Part shown: positions 27,211 to 36,039 of the stretch, one piece after another | Layout of the letters: each line of letters begins with the position of its first letter | Position numbering within the stretch: position 1 is the first letter of the stretch | Assembly (NCBI GenBank): GCA_964602985.1 | Contig: CAZRTJ010000005.1 | Span: 1-64,000, forward strand | DNA from: CAYZJB01 sp964602985 | GTDB taxonomy: Bacteria; CLD3; SB21 | Length of the DNA stretch: 64,000 nt | Reading direction: 5' to 3' | Notes under the pieces: model-generated | What the model saw: only the letters and a program-made list of their open reading frames with translations | What the model was told of the DNA's origin: nothing | The model's database searches: none | Position numbers and translations under genes: made by a program

Positions 27211-28575
27211 ATGGAAAATGTCGTACGGTATATTGACTCCAACAAGGACCGCTATGTCGAGGAACTGAAGGAAATTCTCCGTATCCCCAGTGTCAGCACC
27301 GATCCAAACCGCAAAGCCGATGTCCAGCGGTGCGCGCAATTCCTATCCGACCACCTGACGGCGCTCGGCATCACCGCCGAAATTCACACGACGGCCGGTC
27401 ATCCGATCGTCTACGGCCAATGGATGGGTGCGCCCGGCAAACCCACCGTATTGCTCTACGGACACTACGACGTCCAGCCTGTGGATCCGCTCAACCTGTG
27501 GACGAATGATCCCTTCGATCCGGTGATCCGGGACGGATACATCTATGCGCGTGGATCGAGCGATGACAAGGGACAGGTGCTCCTCAATCTCAAGAGCATC
27601 GAAGCGCATCTGAAAACCAACGGCAAACTGCCGGTGAACGTGAAGATGATCATCGAGGGCGAAGAAGAAATCGGCAGTCCCAATCTCGAACCGTTCCTGC
27701 GATCTCACAAAGAAAAACTCAAGGCGGATGTCGTGCTGATTTCCGATACGAGTTTCTTCGACGACGAAATTCCAAGCATCGCCTACGGCCTCCGCGGACT
27801 CTGCTACATGCAGGTGGAAATGACCGGACCCAATCGAGATCTGCACTCCGGCACGTACGGCGGCGCCGTGTCCAATCCGATCAATGAACTCGCCCTGCTC
27901 ATCTCCAAACTCAAGGACAAGAACGGCAGAATTACGATCCCGGGATTTTACGGAAAAGTGAAACCGCTGTCGAAGAAGGAGCGCGCCGAGTACAAGAAAT
28001 TGCCCTTCAAACGCGCGGCCTATCTCAAAGACCTCGGCATTCGCGAGACGTTTGGCGAAAAAGGATATTCCATCCTGGAACAAGTGAGCGGCCGTCCGAC
28101 GCTCGACTGCAACGGCATCTGGGGTGGTTATCAGGGGCAAGGCGCCAAGACGGTCCTGCCCTCGCAGGCAGGTGCGAAAATCAGCATGCGGCTCGTCCCC
28201 AACCAGAAGCCGGCGGACATTGCCAGACTCTTTGAGAAATACGTGAAGAGACTCTGCCCGAAGACGATGCAAATTCGCGTGACGGAATTACACGGAGGAG
28301 ACCCGGCCATGGCCGACATTGCTTCAGCGGAAATGCTCGCCGCGCGACGCGCCATGAAAGCGGTCTTCAAAAAGGAACCCTTGTTTACCCGCGAAGGCGG
28401 TTCCATCCCTATCGTTGCGGCGTTTGATAAAATACTCGGCCTGCAGTCGATCCTCATGGGATTCGGACTGGATACCGACGCCATTCATTCCCCCAACGAA
28501 CGATTCAAACTGAACAATTTTCATCGCGGGATTCTCACCAGCGCGCATTTCCTGCAGGAACTGGCGTCACGATGA
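27211..28575 (+). CDS. M20-family dipeptidase
   Basis: A 454-residue metallopeptidase of the ArgE/CPG2 family that cleaves dipeptides in the cytoplasm. Zinc-site segments are visible: LYGHYDVQPVD (His and Asp ligands), GSSDDKGQ and the catalytic EGEEEIGS, with a final His in DAIHSPNERF. A lid/dimerisation domain (about residues 205-330) holds DLHSGTYGGAVSNP. No signal peptide is present. AAGGA lies about ten bases before the ATG. The stop overlaps the next gene as ATGA, giving a dipeptidase-EI24-hutH chain; with hutH this hints at peptide and amino-acid breakdown. Confidence 0.94.
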   Translation: MENVVRYIDSNKDRYVEELKEILRIPSVSTDPNRKADVQRCAQFLSDHLTALGITAEIHTTAGHPIVYGQWMGAPGKPTVLLYGHYDVQPVDPLNLWTNDPFDPVIRDGYIYARGSSDDKGQVLLNLKSIEAHLKTNGKLPVNVKMIIEGEEEIGSPNLEPFLRSHKEKLKADVVLISDTSFFDDEIPSIAYGLRGLCYMQVEMTGPNRDLHSGTYGGAVSNPINELALLISKLKDKNGRITIPGFYGKVKPLSKKERAEYKKLPFKRAAYLKDLGIRETFGEKGYSILEQVSGRPTLDCNGIWGGYQGQGAKTVLPSQAGAKISMRLVPNQKPADIARLFEKYVKRLCPKTMQIRVTELHGGDPAMADIASAEMLAARRAMKAVFKKEPLFTREGGSIPIVAAFDKILGLQSILMGFGLDTDAIHSPNERFKLNNFHRGILTSAHFLQELASR

Positions 28576-29315
28576 GCCATTTCTTTCAGGGCCTGAAGTA
28601 CCCCTTCCACGGTCTGAAGTTCATCTTCACAACGCCCCGCGTGTGGAAATTCGTTCTGATCCCCCTGCTGATCAACATTCTCGTCTTTGCAGGCGGTTTG
28701 TATCTGCTCTGGATCAAACTCGAACATTTTCTCGGAATCATTCCGAAGAGCGAGGCATGGTACTTTGGCGTGCTGTACTACGCGGTCCTGTCGATGATTG
28801 TGATCAGTTACCTGCTCGCTGCGTTTTACCTGTTCACCATCGTGGGAAATATCATCGCGGCGCCCTTCAACACGCTCTTGTCTGAACGCGTGGAAGAAGC
28901 CGAACGACAGACGAAACTCAGCCTTCCCCTCACACTGAAAACCGTCCTTCGGGATGCGGCGCGCGCCATGTCGACGGAAATCAAGAAAGTTCTCGTCTTC
29001 CTGCTGTTCTTCGTTCCGATTTTTATCATCAATTTTATTCCCGTCATCGGGTCGCTCCTGTACACGGTCTTGATCTTTGTGTTTACGGCATTCGCCCTGA
29101 CCTTCACGTTCACCGACTATGCCCTCGAGCGAAAACTCCTGCCGTTTCGGCAGAAATGGAGGATCGTCCTTCGGCACAAAGGCCTGAGCCTGGGGTTTGG
29201 GGGGATGTGTTTCTTCCTGGGATTGATTCCCCTCGTCAACCTGTTCCTCTTCCCGGTGTGCGTGACGGGAGGAACGTTGCTCTACCTGCGGGAAATGGAC
29301 GAGAAGAAGGCATGA
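28572..29315 (+). CDS. EI24/CysZ-like membrane protein
   Basis: A 247-residue inner-membrane protein with four main hydrophobic stretches. The N-terminal MSHFFQGLKYPFHGLKFIFT and the central LFTIVGNIIAAPFNTLLSERVE match the EI24 family, which includes CysZ, a sulfate channel of sulfur assimilation. No cys genes are nearby, so sulfate transport is not supported by context. The gene is joined to its neighbours by ATGA overlaps at both ends. Confidence 0.85.
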   Translation: MSHFFQGLKYPFHGLKFIFTTPRVWKFVLIPLLINILVFAGGLYLLWIKLEHFLGIIPKSEAWYFGVLYYAVLSMIVISYLLAAFYLFTIVGNIIAAPFNTLLSERVEEAERQTKLSLPLTLKTVLRDAARAMSTEIKKVLVFLLFFVPIFIINFIPVIGSLLYTVLIFVFTAFALTFTFTDYALERKLLPFRQKWRIVLRHKGLSLGFGGMCFFLGLIPLVNLFLFPVCVTGGTLLYLREMDEKKA

Positions 29316-30835
29316 GCGACCGTACCGTCGAATTGAACGGGAACAGCCTGGACCTCGATATGTTGCACCGCATTCTGACGGAATCTCTTTCCGTACGCGT
29401 GGCGCCGCACGCCGCCGCTCTGGTGCAACAGTCTCGCGAGACGCTCGAACATATTCTGCACTCCGGCAAAGTCGTCTATGGAGTGAACACCGGCTTTGGA
29501 AAGTTCAGTGATGTGCGCATCAGCGACGAAAACATCCAGCAACTGCAAACCAATCTTGTCCGCAGTCATGCCGCAGGCACCGGCGAACCCTTTCCACTGG
29601 AGATTGTCCGAACCCTCCTGATTCTGAAAATCAACGGCCTCTGCAAAGGTTTCTCTGCCGTGCGAATGGACGTCCTCGACCTTCTGACAGGAATGTTCAA
29701 CCACGCCATCCTGCCGATCATCCCTCAGAAAGGCTCCGTGGGATCCAGCGGGGACCTGGCGCCCCTCGCGCATCTGGCTCTGTGCATGATCGGCGAAGGA
29801 GAGTGCTGGCACCAGGGACGACGCATGTCCGCCGCACACGCCCTGCATGCGGCCGGATTGAAACCCCTTCAGCTCATGTTCAAGGAAGGTCTGGCCATCC
29901 TGAATGGAACTCAGGCGATGACTTCGGTCGGCGCGATCGCACTCCTCCGCGCCATGAACGTTCTCGAGTGCGCGGACATTTTCGGAGCCATGTCCGCCGA
30001 AGTTCTGCTCTGTACCGATGCGGCCTTTGACGAGCGCATTCACCTGGCGCGCAATCAGGAAGGCCAAATCGTCAGCGCGGAGAATTTGCGTACTTTGCTC
30101 CATCGTTCGCCGATGGTCGCTTCGCACGTCGCCTGCACCAAGGTGCAGGACGCGTACTCCGTCCGCTGTATGCCGCAGGTGCACGGTGCGAGTCGCGACG
30201 CGGTCACGCACGTTCGACGAGTGGTGGAACGCGAGATGAATGCCGCATCCGATAATCCCCTGATCTTCACCGACAAGGGCGATGTGCTCTCCGGCGGTAA
30301 TTTCCACGGACAACCCGTCGCGCTGACGATGGATTACCTCGCGACTGCCATGAGTGAGATCGGAAATATCGCCGAGCGCCGGATCGCATGGATGATGGAT
30401 CCACACCTCAACGAAGGCCTCCCGGCCTTCCTCGCGAAAGACGGCGGACTGAACTCCGGATACATGATCGCGCAGTACACCGCGGCGGCCCTGGCCTCTG
30501 AAAACAAATCTCTGTGCCATCCGGCTTCGGTGGACAGTATCCCGACATCGGCCAATCAGGAAGACCACGTCAGCATGGGCACCATCGCCGCACGGAAATG
30601 CCTGCAAGTCATCGAAAACGTCGAAACCATTCTTGCCATCGAATTCCTCTGCGCAGCGCAGGCCGCCGATTTTCGCAAACCGCTGGAGTTGGCCCATTTG
30701 ACGGGAACTGCGTATCGCCTGCTTCGGCAGGAAGTGGCTTCTCTGGATCACGACCGCATCACTCACACAGATATCGAAAAGGCTGTCGCGATCGTGCGGA
30801 GCCGCCGAGTCGTCGATGATGTGTGGGGCTCCTGA
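29312..30835 (+). CDS. hutH: Histidine ammonia-lyase
   Basis: A 507-residue MIO-dependent lyase that removes ammonia from histidine to give urocanate. The MIO-forming triad is Ser145-Ser146-Gly147 within KGSVGSSGDLAPLAHL, where most relatives have Ala-Ser-Gly; the family pattern tolerates Ser. YGVNTGFGKF, SHAAGTG and SVDSIPTSANQEDHVSMG are present. The ATG overlaps the EI24 stop (ATGA); a longer upstream extension lies inside that gene. No hutU, hutI or hutG is nearby, so a full histidine pathway cannot be claimed. A related aromatic ammonia-lyase or aminomutase is the main alternative. Confidence 0.9.
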   Translation: MSDRTVELNGNSLDLDMLHRILTESLSVRVAPHAAALVQQSRETLEHILHSGKVVYGVNTGFGKFSDVRISDENIQQLQTNLVRSHAAGTGEPFPLEIVRTLLILKINGLCKGFSAVRMDVLDLLTGMFNHAILPIIPQKGSVGSSGDLAPLAHLALCMIGEGECWHQGRRMSAAHALHAAGLKPLQLMFKEGLAILNGTQAMTSVGAIALLRAMNVLECADIFGAMSAEVLLCTDAAFDERIHLARNQEGQIVSAENLRTLLHRSPMVASHVACTKVQDAYSVRCMPQVHGASRDAVTHVRRVVEREMNAASDNPLIFTDKGDVLSGGNFHGQPVALTMDYLATAMSEIGNIAERRIAWMMDPHLNEGLPAFLAKDGGLNSGYMIAQYTAAALASENKSLCHPASVDSIPTSANQEDHVSMGTIAARKCLQVIENVETILAIEFLCAAQAADFRKPLELAHLTGTAYRLLRQEVASLDHDRITHTDIEKAVAIVRSRRVVDDVWGS

Positions 30836-30841
30836 TGATCC

Positions 30842-31591
30842 ATGTTCCGCCTGACAAAATGGTACTTTGATACCGTCGCGGACGATGGGACGTGCCTGAT
30901 CGGCTACGCCGCCCTGATTCGATGGCAAGGAATGCGGATTCCCTACTCTGCCTTCGCACAATTTCCGCGCGATGCGGAATTTCATAAAACATACCGAAAT
31001 TCCCTTCCCACGCATAACGATCTCCTCACCTGGCGATCCATGGGGCTACACGCCGAATGGACGGCGCCGAATCCGTTGCCTGCCGTCGACTTGCTGGGAA
31101 ATCCAGACGGATTTCTCCGCTGGACGGTCGCCACGCTGAATTCTCCCGCCCGCTGGACATTTCCAAACGCCACGATTTCGGGCGTCGGTTACGTCGAATG
31201 CATCGAGATGAACGTTCCACCCTGGCAATTGCCGATCCACACACTTCGGTGGGGACGATTTGCAAATGTCGAACACTCGGTCGTCTGGATCGATTGGAAC
31301 GATGGAGAGCGCCGATGGCTCTTTGTCGACGGCCAGAGAACTTCCGCCACAGCGATCGATGACGACGACATCACCTGGGACGGAGGGAGTCTGGAATTGC
31401 GAAGCAAACAGGTTTTGATTTCCGATTCTCTGGCTTCTTCGGTTCAGAGCGCTTTCCTGTCGTGGCTCATTCCCTCCGGCTATCTTCAATCTCGTCAGAC
31501 AAAATTTCTTGCCCTCGGACGATTGTGCGTGCACGGCAGGGTCTTTGAAGGAAGTGTCGTATGCGAAACCGTGTTCTTTCGTTCACGCTGA
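30842..31591 (+). CDS. Lipocalin-like protein, possibly CrtC/AttH-related
   Basis: A 249-residue soluble protein without signal peptide, rich in Trp and beta-strand patterns. It begins MFRLTKWYFDTVADDGTCLI and has a central GVGYVECIEMNVPPWQLPIH and SVVWIDWNDGERRW. These segments recall the two-lobed lipocalin-like proteins (CrtC hydratase, AttH and relatives) that act on hydrophobic substrates, but the match is by eye and no active site can be assigned. It lies six bases after hutH and overlaps the fusion gene by 31 bases, so lipid-type chemistry with that protein is plausible. Confidence 0.6.
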   Translation: MFRLTKWYFDTVADDGTCLIGYAALIRWQGMRIPYSAFAQFPRDAEFHKTYRNSLPTHNDLLTWRSMGLHAEWTAPNPLPAVDLLGNPDGFLRWTVATLNSPARWTFPNATISGVGYVECIEMNVPPWQLPIHTLRWGRFANVEHSVVWIDWNDGERRWLFVDGQRTSATAIDDDDITWDGGSLELRSKQVLISDSLASSVQSAFLSWLIPSGYLQSRQTKFLALGRLCVHGRVFEGSVVCETVFFRSR

Positions 31592-33492
31592 AGGGTCTGT
31601 ACGCGTTTGCGTTCGTGGGCGTCCTACCCGCGATCCTTCTGCTATGGGCCGACTGCATCGTCACGGGTCACCAGTTACCCGCCGTGCATTCTCCCGTCGC
31701 CGGCTGGGCGATGGCGATCGTCGGGGTGTCTCTGATGATGTGGGCGACGGGCATGTTGCGAGTGTACGGACGGGGACTGCCGATGGCCGCATTTCCTCCG
31801 TTGCATCTGGTGTCTCTTTCGGTGTACCGCTTTCTCCCGCACCCGATCTACATCGGATTTTGTCTGACGATCGCCGGATGGTTTATCGCGACCGGTTCGG
31901 CGACCGGCTTATGGATCGTCACGCCGATCCTGATCCTTGGGTGTGTCGCTCTTGTCGTCGGATTTGAACGCGACGACATCCGACGTCGATTTGGCCGGAT
32001 CGTTCGCGCGGAGTGGTTTCACTTGCCCGATTCTTCAGACCAACTCCCCACCTCCGTGGATCGTGTCTCCGCAATGGTTGTACTTTTCATGTGGGTCGTG
32101 CTGTACGAGGCGGTGGTACTGCTCGGAGTTCCTTCGGACGCTCTTTCACTTACTCTGTCGTTGGAAAACCGCATTCCCGTGATCGAATGGACCGAGTTCT
32201 TTTATTCCCTGACGTATCCGTGGGTCGCGCTCGTTCCGATCATCGCAAATCGTCAGTCCCGACTGCGGGAATTCATGATCCGCGGTCTACTGTCCCTGGC
32301 CGTCGTGATTCCCGTCTATCTGATCATCCCTGTCCAAGCCGCGCCCCGGGCGTTTACGCCAGAAACGATATGGGGCCAGTGGATTCTCATGGAAAGGCAG
32401 TTGGATACAGCGGTGGCGGCATTTCCTTCGTATCACGTCATCTGGGTCATCCTGGCCTCCGCGGAGTGGTCGCAGCGATTCCGACGATTACGCTGGATGA
32501 GCTATCTGTCGGCCGCGATGATTTCGCTAAGTTGCGTGCTGGTCGGCGCGCACAGTCTCGCGGATATTCTCTCCGGCGGCCTTGTGGGAATGGCGTTGAT
32601 CCACTGGCGCGCGATCTGGGCACGGATGCGTCGGACGACCGAAGCGGTCGCCAACGGGTGGACCGAGTGGCGATGGGGCGGCGTGAGACTCATCCATCAC
32701 GGACTGTACGCCGGAGTCGGCGCCCTGCTGGGCTATGCGTTCATGAGCGTGTTTGCGCCACCGTCCATGCTGGGTCCGCTCATGTTCTTGTCGGTGTGTT
32801 GCGTACTGGGAGCGGCGGTGTGGGCACAATGGCTGGAAGGTTCGTCTGCGCTTCTTCGTCCGTTCGGATACTACGGATCGGTCATCGGAGTTATGCTCGG
32901 ATCGGTCTGCTTATACGCGGTGGATGTGGATGGACTGTACGCGTTTGCATTGTTCTGTCTCTCGGCGCCGATCGTGCAGTTCTGGGGTAGAATGCGCTGC
33001 CTGACGCAAGGATGCTGTCATGGAAGAAGATGTGCGGAAGATGTCGGCATACGCTATACGCATCCGCAATCGCGCGTGGCACGTTTGGCAGGACTCGGCC
33101 ATGAACCGCTCCACCCGACGCCGCTCTACTCTATGATCGGAAACGTGTATGTGTTCGGCATACTCGTGCGACTCTGGACCCTGGAAGTTCCGGCTTCTGC
33201 GATCATCGGCTTCTATTTCATTTTCAGCGGATTGTTTCGATTCGTCGAAGAGGGGTATCGTGGCGAGCCGCAAACGAAAATCGTGTGGAGAATGCGACTC
33301 TATCAATGGATGGCGATTGTCACGGTCCTGATCGGCATCGCCCTCACGATGTTTCCCTCATCGGCTGTTGTCCTCGAGGTCAGTCTATCGGCGGATGAAA
33401 TCCTGACCGCGCTGATCGCAGGACTCCTGACAACCGCCGCGTACGGCTTGGACTTTCCAAATTCGTCCAGGCGATTTTCCCGGTTAACGTGA
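31561..33492 (+). CDS. Three-domain membrane protein: ICMT-like, PAP2-like and Lgt-like
   Basis: A 643-residue protein of about fifteen helices in three parts. Residues 1-150 look like an isoprenylcysteine/phospholipid methyltransferase (HPIYIG at 94-99, then GFERDDIRRRFG at 134-145). Residues 165-355 look like a PAP2 phosphatase of the inositolphosphotransferase type (AFPSYH at 287-292; VGAHSLADILSGG at 328-340). Residues 375-600 look like prolipoprotein diacylglyceryl transferase (LTQGCCHG at 481-488, HPTPLY at 518-523, then RFVEEGYRG at 560-568), though several essential Lgt residues are not evident. It is probably a lipid-modifying enzyme in the inner membrane; the combined reaction is unknown. 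Confidence 0.8.
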   Translation: MRNRVLSFTLKGLYAFAFVGVLPAILLLWADCIVTGHQLPAVHSPVAGWAMAIVGVSLMMWATGMLRVYGRGLPMAAFPPLHLVSLSVYRFLPHPIYIGFCLTIAGWFIATGSATGLWIVTPILILGCVALVVGFERDDIRRRFGRIVRAEWFHLPDSSDQLPTSVDRVSAMVVLFMWVVLYEAVVLLGVPSDALSLTLSLENRIPVIEWTEFFYSLTYPWVALVPIIANRQSRLREFMIRGLLSLAVVIPVYLIIPVQAAPRAFTPETIWGQWILMERQLDTAVAAFPSYHVIWVILASAEWSQRFRRLRWMSYLSAAMISLSCVLVGAHSLADILSGGLVGMALIHWRAIWARMRRTTEAVANGWTEWRWGGVRLIHHGLYAGVGALLGYAFMSVFAPPSMLGPLMFLSVCCVLGAAVWAQWLEGSSALLRPFGYYGSVIGVMLGSVCLYAVDVDGLYAFALFCLSAPIVQFWGRMRCLTQGCCHGRRCAEDVGIRYTHPQSRVARLAGLGHEPLHPTPLYSMIGNVYVFGILVRLWTLEVPASAIIGFYFIFSGLFRFVEEGYRGEPQTKIVWRMRLYQWMAIVTVLIGIALTMFPSSAVVLEVSLSADEILTALIAGLLTTAAYGLDFPNSSRRFSRLT

Positions 33493-33529
33493 AAAGGAAT
33501 ACAGTCGATTGTACCGTGGTGTAAGGAAG

Positions 33530-34429
33530 TCAGGAGGGGATGCTGTCAAATAGCTCAAACAATCGATCCAGATCATCGACGGAGTAGTACTCGATTTCCA
33601 CCGTGCCTCCATCCTCGCGGTGCCGGATCTTCACCTTGGTCGCGAATTTCAGCCGCAGTCGATCCTCCAACGCATCGAGATGAGGATTCGATACGTGTTC
33701 TGTTTTCTCCGACGTTGTCTTTGACTTGCCTTCGATCACGGCCAATGCCTTGCGTACGGATTCTTCCGTCTTGCGGACGGACATTCCCTGCGCAACGATA
33801 TTCTGCCACAATCGCACCTGCACATCCGCCGATGGCAGCGCAATCAAGGCCCGCCCGTGGCCGATCGTGATTTCTTCTTTGCGAAGACTGTCCTGGATCT
33901 TGGACGGCAGTTTCAACAACCGTACGATATTGGCAATCGTCGTGCGGTCCTTCCCGATCTTGTGCGCCACCTGGTCCTGCGTCAATCGGCATTGTTCCAT
34001 CAACTGGACGTAGCCTTCCGCCAGTTCGATCGGATTCAACATTTCCCGCTGGACGTTCTCGATGATGGCGAGTTCCAGCATCTCATCGTCGGTGACGCCT
34101 TCCCGTACGTACGCCGGCAGCGTCCGCAGACCCGCCAGTTTCGAGGCACGCCAGCGGCGTTCGCCCGCGATGAGTTCGTACCCCTCGCCGGTCTTACGCA
34201 CCGTGATCGGTTGGATGATTCCGTTTTGCTGAATGGATCGCTTCAGTTCGTCCAGCGCCTGCTCGTCAAAATCTTTGCGCGGTTGAAACGGATTCGGTCG
34301 GATCGAGGCGATTGGAATTTCCGTCACTCCCTCGTCCTTCAGTGTGCCCTGCGAGGTCAACGAAGCCGTCGGAATCAGTGCGCTGAGCCCTTTTCCGAGC
34401 CCCGTATTCTTACGCTGCTGCGAACTCAT
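33530..34429 (-). CDS. parB: Chromosome partitioning protein ParB
   Basis: A 299-residue centromere-binding CTPase. The N-terminus has GLGKGLSALIP, typical of chromosomal ParB/Spo0J. The ParB/Srx domain (IRPNPFQPRKDFDEQALDEL, ELIAGERRWRASKLAG) holds the CTP-binding GERR motif, and a helix-turn-helix (LTQDQVAHKIGKDRTTIANI) reads parS. A C-terminal dimerisation domain follows. It starts within parA (ATGA). No full parS (TGTTTCACGTGAAACA) was seen in the window. It ends the nine-gene minus-strand unit; no terminator is visible in the 37 bases before the convergent fusion gene. Confidence 0.98.
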   Translation of the reverse strand: MSSQQRKNTGLGKGLSALIPTASLTSQGTLKDEGVTEIPIASIRPNPFQPRKDFDEQALDELKRSIQQNGIIQPITVRKTGEGYELIAGERRWRASKLAGLRTLPAYVREGVTDDEMLELAIIENVQREMLNPIELAEGYVQLMEQCRLTQDQVAHKIGKDRTTIANIVRLLKLPSKIQDSLRKEEITIGHGRALIALPSADVQVRLWQNIVAQGMSVRKTEESVRKALAVIEGKSKTTSEKTEHVSNPHLDALEDRLRLKFATKVKIRHREDGGTVEIEYYSVDDLDRLFELFDSIPS

Positions 34430-35199
34430 ACCGTTTCCAGAACGTTGTGCATGACTTCTTTGGCCAGGCCCATGTAGTCCTGCGCGCCGACAGACGCCGG
34501 ATCGTACATCAGGATCGGCTTGCCGTAGCTTGGCGCCTCGCCGAGTTTGATGTTACGGTGAATGACGTTCTTGAACACTTTGTTCTTAAAATATCCTTTC
34601 ACCTCGCTCACGACCTGGTTCGATAGATTGAGGCGGCTGTCAAACATCGTCATCAGTACGCCTTCGATGGTCAACGCCGTATTCAATTGCCGCTGGACCA
34701 GACGGATCGTGTTCAACAATTGCCGCAGGCCCTCCAGCGCGTAGTACTCGCACTGGATCGGGATCAGCACCGTGTCCGAGCCCGTAAGCGCATTCAGCGT
34801 CAGGAGGCCTAGCGACGGCGGGCAATCGATCAGGACAAAATCGTATTGATCGCGAACCGGCCTCACCGCTCCCAGAAACATCTTCTCGCGATCCTCCAGC
34901 CCGACCAACTCGATCTCGGCGCCGACCAGGCGAATGTGCGCGGGAAGTAGATCCATCCCCTGCATCAGAGTCGGCACGATGGCCTCCGAGGCGGCCAGGT
35001 TTTGAATCAGTACTTCGTACGAACTCTTCTCAACCTTTTCCACATCCACTCCCAGACCCGTCGTCGCATTGGCTTGCGGATCCATGTCGATGATCAACGT
35101 CCGACGCTTCGAATGGGCAAGGCACGACGCCAGATTGATCGCCGTCGTCGTTTTCCCGACGCCCCCTTTTTGATTTGCAATGGCGATCACTCGCCCCAT
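34426..35199 (-). CDS. parA: Chromosome partitioning ATPase ParA/Soj
   Basis: A 257-residue ParA/MinD-type ATPase. The deviant Walker A motif KGGVGKTTTAINLA is at residues 11-24, Walker A' DMDPQANATTGLG follows, and the Walker B strand is VLIDCPPSLG. It lacks the N-terminal DNA-binding extension of plasmid types, so it is the chromosomal form. It moves ParB-parS complexes along the nucleoid. GGGAG lies about seven bases before the ATG, 15 bases after the methyltransferase gene; it is coupled to parB. Confidence 0.98.
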   Translation of the reverse strand: MGRVIAIANQKGGVGKTTTAINLASCLAHSKRRTLIIDMDPQANATTGLGVDVEKVEKSSYEVLIQNLAASEAIVPTLMQGMDLLPAHIRLVGAEIELVGLEDREKMFLGAVRPVRDQYDFVLIDCPPSLGLLTLNALTGSDTVLIPIQCEYYALEGLRQLLNTIRLVQRQLNTALTIEGVLMTMFDSRLNLSNQVVSEVKGYFKNKVFKNVIHRNIKLGEAPSYGKPILMYDPASVGAQDYMGLAKEVMHNVLETV

Positions 35200-35214
35200 A
35201 GACGCTCCCGTTTG

Positions 35215-36039
35215 TTAGGTGGCGAAAGTAACGATTGAGTCCACCTTTTTCAAATGATTTTGGCGACGCGACAAAATCAAATACACGCCCATGACCAGGA
35301 ATTCCCGCACGAGCGGGATCCGTCCGATCCCGTGTGCCTTGCGGGGCTTGTAGCCGTACCGAATTTCAAACGACGGTCGCACGAGATAATCATGCTCGCG
35401 GATGATTCGAAAAACCGATCTCCGCAACGCACGTTTGAGAGAACCGATCGTCGTCTTCGATTCGCGAATTTCTGACGCAACCCGGTACGCCCCGTCATTG
35501 TCTTTCTCCACGACGCGAACGAATTTGAGGTATAGATTTCTCGGAAGAATTTGCACCCACGGAAGACGAGTGAGGAATTTCTTCGAAAACACCTGCTGAT
35601 GAGCGCCAAACGCAGAGTAGAACGGCGGAAATGTCATCAGCATGCATCCGTTCGGAGCCAGCAGTTCGTCACAGGCGGCCAGCATTCGATCCTTGTCGAC
35701 AATGTGTTCGATCACGTCCCGGAAAAGAATGATGTCATACCGATCGTCATACTGAGGACGAACCGACGCATCGAAGATATCCGCCGTCAGGTATTGCACA
35801 CGCCCGCTCCCCAGACGGGAATACTCAAACGGTTGCAGGTCCAGCCCCACACACCGACCGGCCCGCTCCGCAAAGGCTTCGATGACGCCGCCACTGCCGC
35901 ACCCGATTTCGAAAATTTTTTTTCCGTCAATGCGAATGCCCTCGCGCTCCAGCATCGGGATCAGATACTGCTTCGCCAGAATATTCTGGTAGGTCCAGTA
36001 ATACTCCTGCCAATCTCGAAATTGCTCAGGACGGATCAT
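35215..36039 (-). CDS. SAM-dependent methyltransferase (class I)
   Basis: A 274-residue methyltransferase. Motif I FEIGCGSGGVIEAF is near residues 43-56, followed by CVGLDLQP and LFRDVIEHIVDKDRM. The pattern is that of the Methyltransf_11/23 group acting on small molecules or lipid-linked sugars. The C-terminal third is basic and partly amphipathic. The start overlaps the GT-C gene (ATGA), so it probably modifies a product of that membrane protein or of envelope glycan synthesis; the substrate is unknown. Confidence 0.88.
   Translation of the reverse strand: MIRPEQFRDWQEYYWTYQNILAKQYLIPMLEREGIRIDGKKIFEIGCGSGGVIEAFAERAGRCVGLDLQPFEYSRLGSGRVQYLTADIFDASVRPQYDDRYDIILFRDVIEHIVDKDRMLAACDELLAPNGCMLMTFPPFYSAFGAHQQVFSKKFLTRLPWVQILPRNLYLKFVRVVEKDNDGAYRVASEIRESKTTIGSLKRALRRSVFRIIREHDYLVRPSFEIRYGYKPRKAHGIGRIPLVREFLVMGVYLILSRRQNHLKKVDSIVTFAT

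Noticed and set aside
29282..31015. Minus-strand open frame of 577 codons over hutH
   Set aside because: It is a mirror of a well-conserved gene; composition is unlike a real protein and it has no ribosome-binding site or motif.
33478..33500. Possible parS near parB (GGTTAACGTGAAAA)
   Set aside because: Only about half of the 16-base palindrome TGTTTCACGTGAAACA is matched and the left arm is not symmetric.
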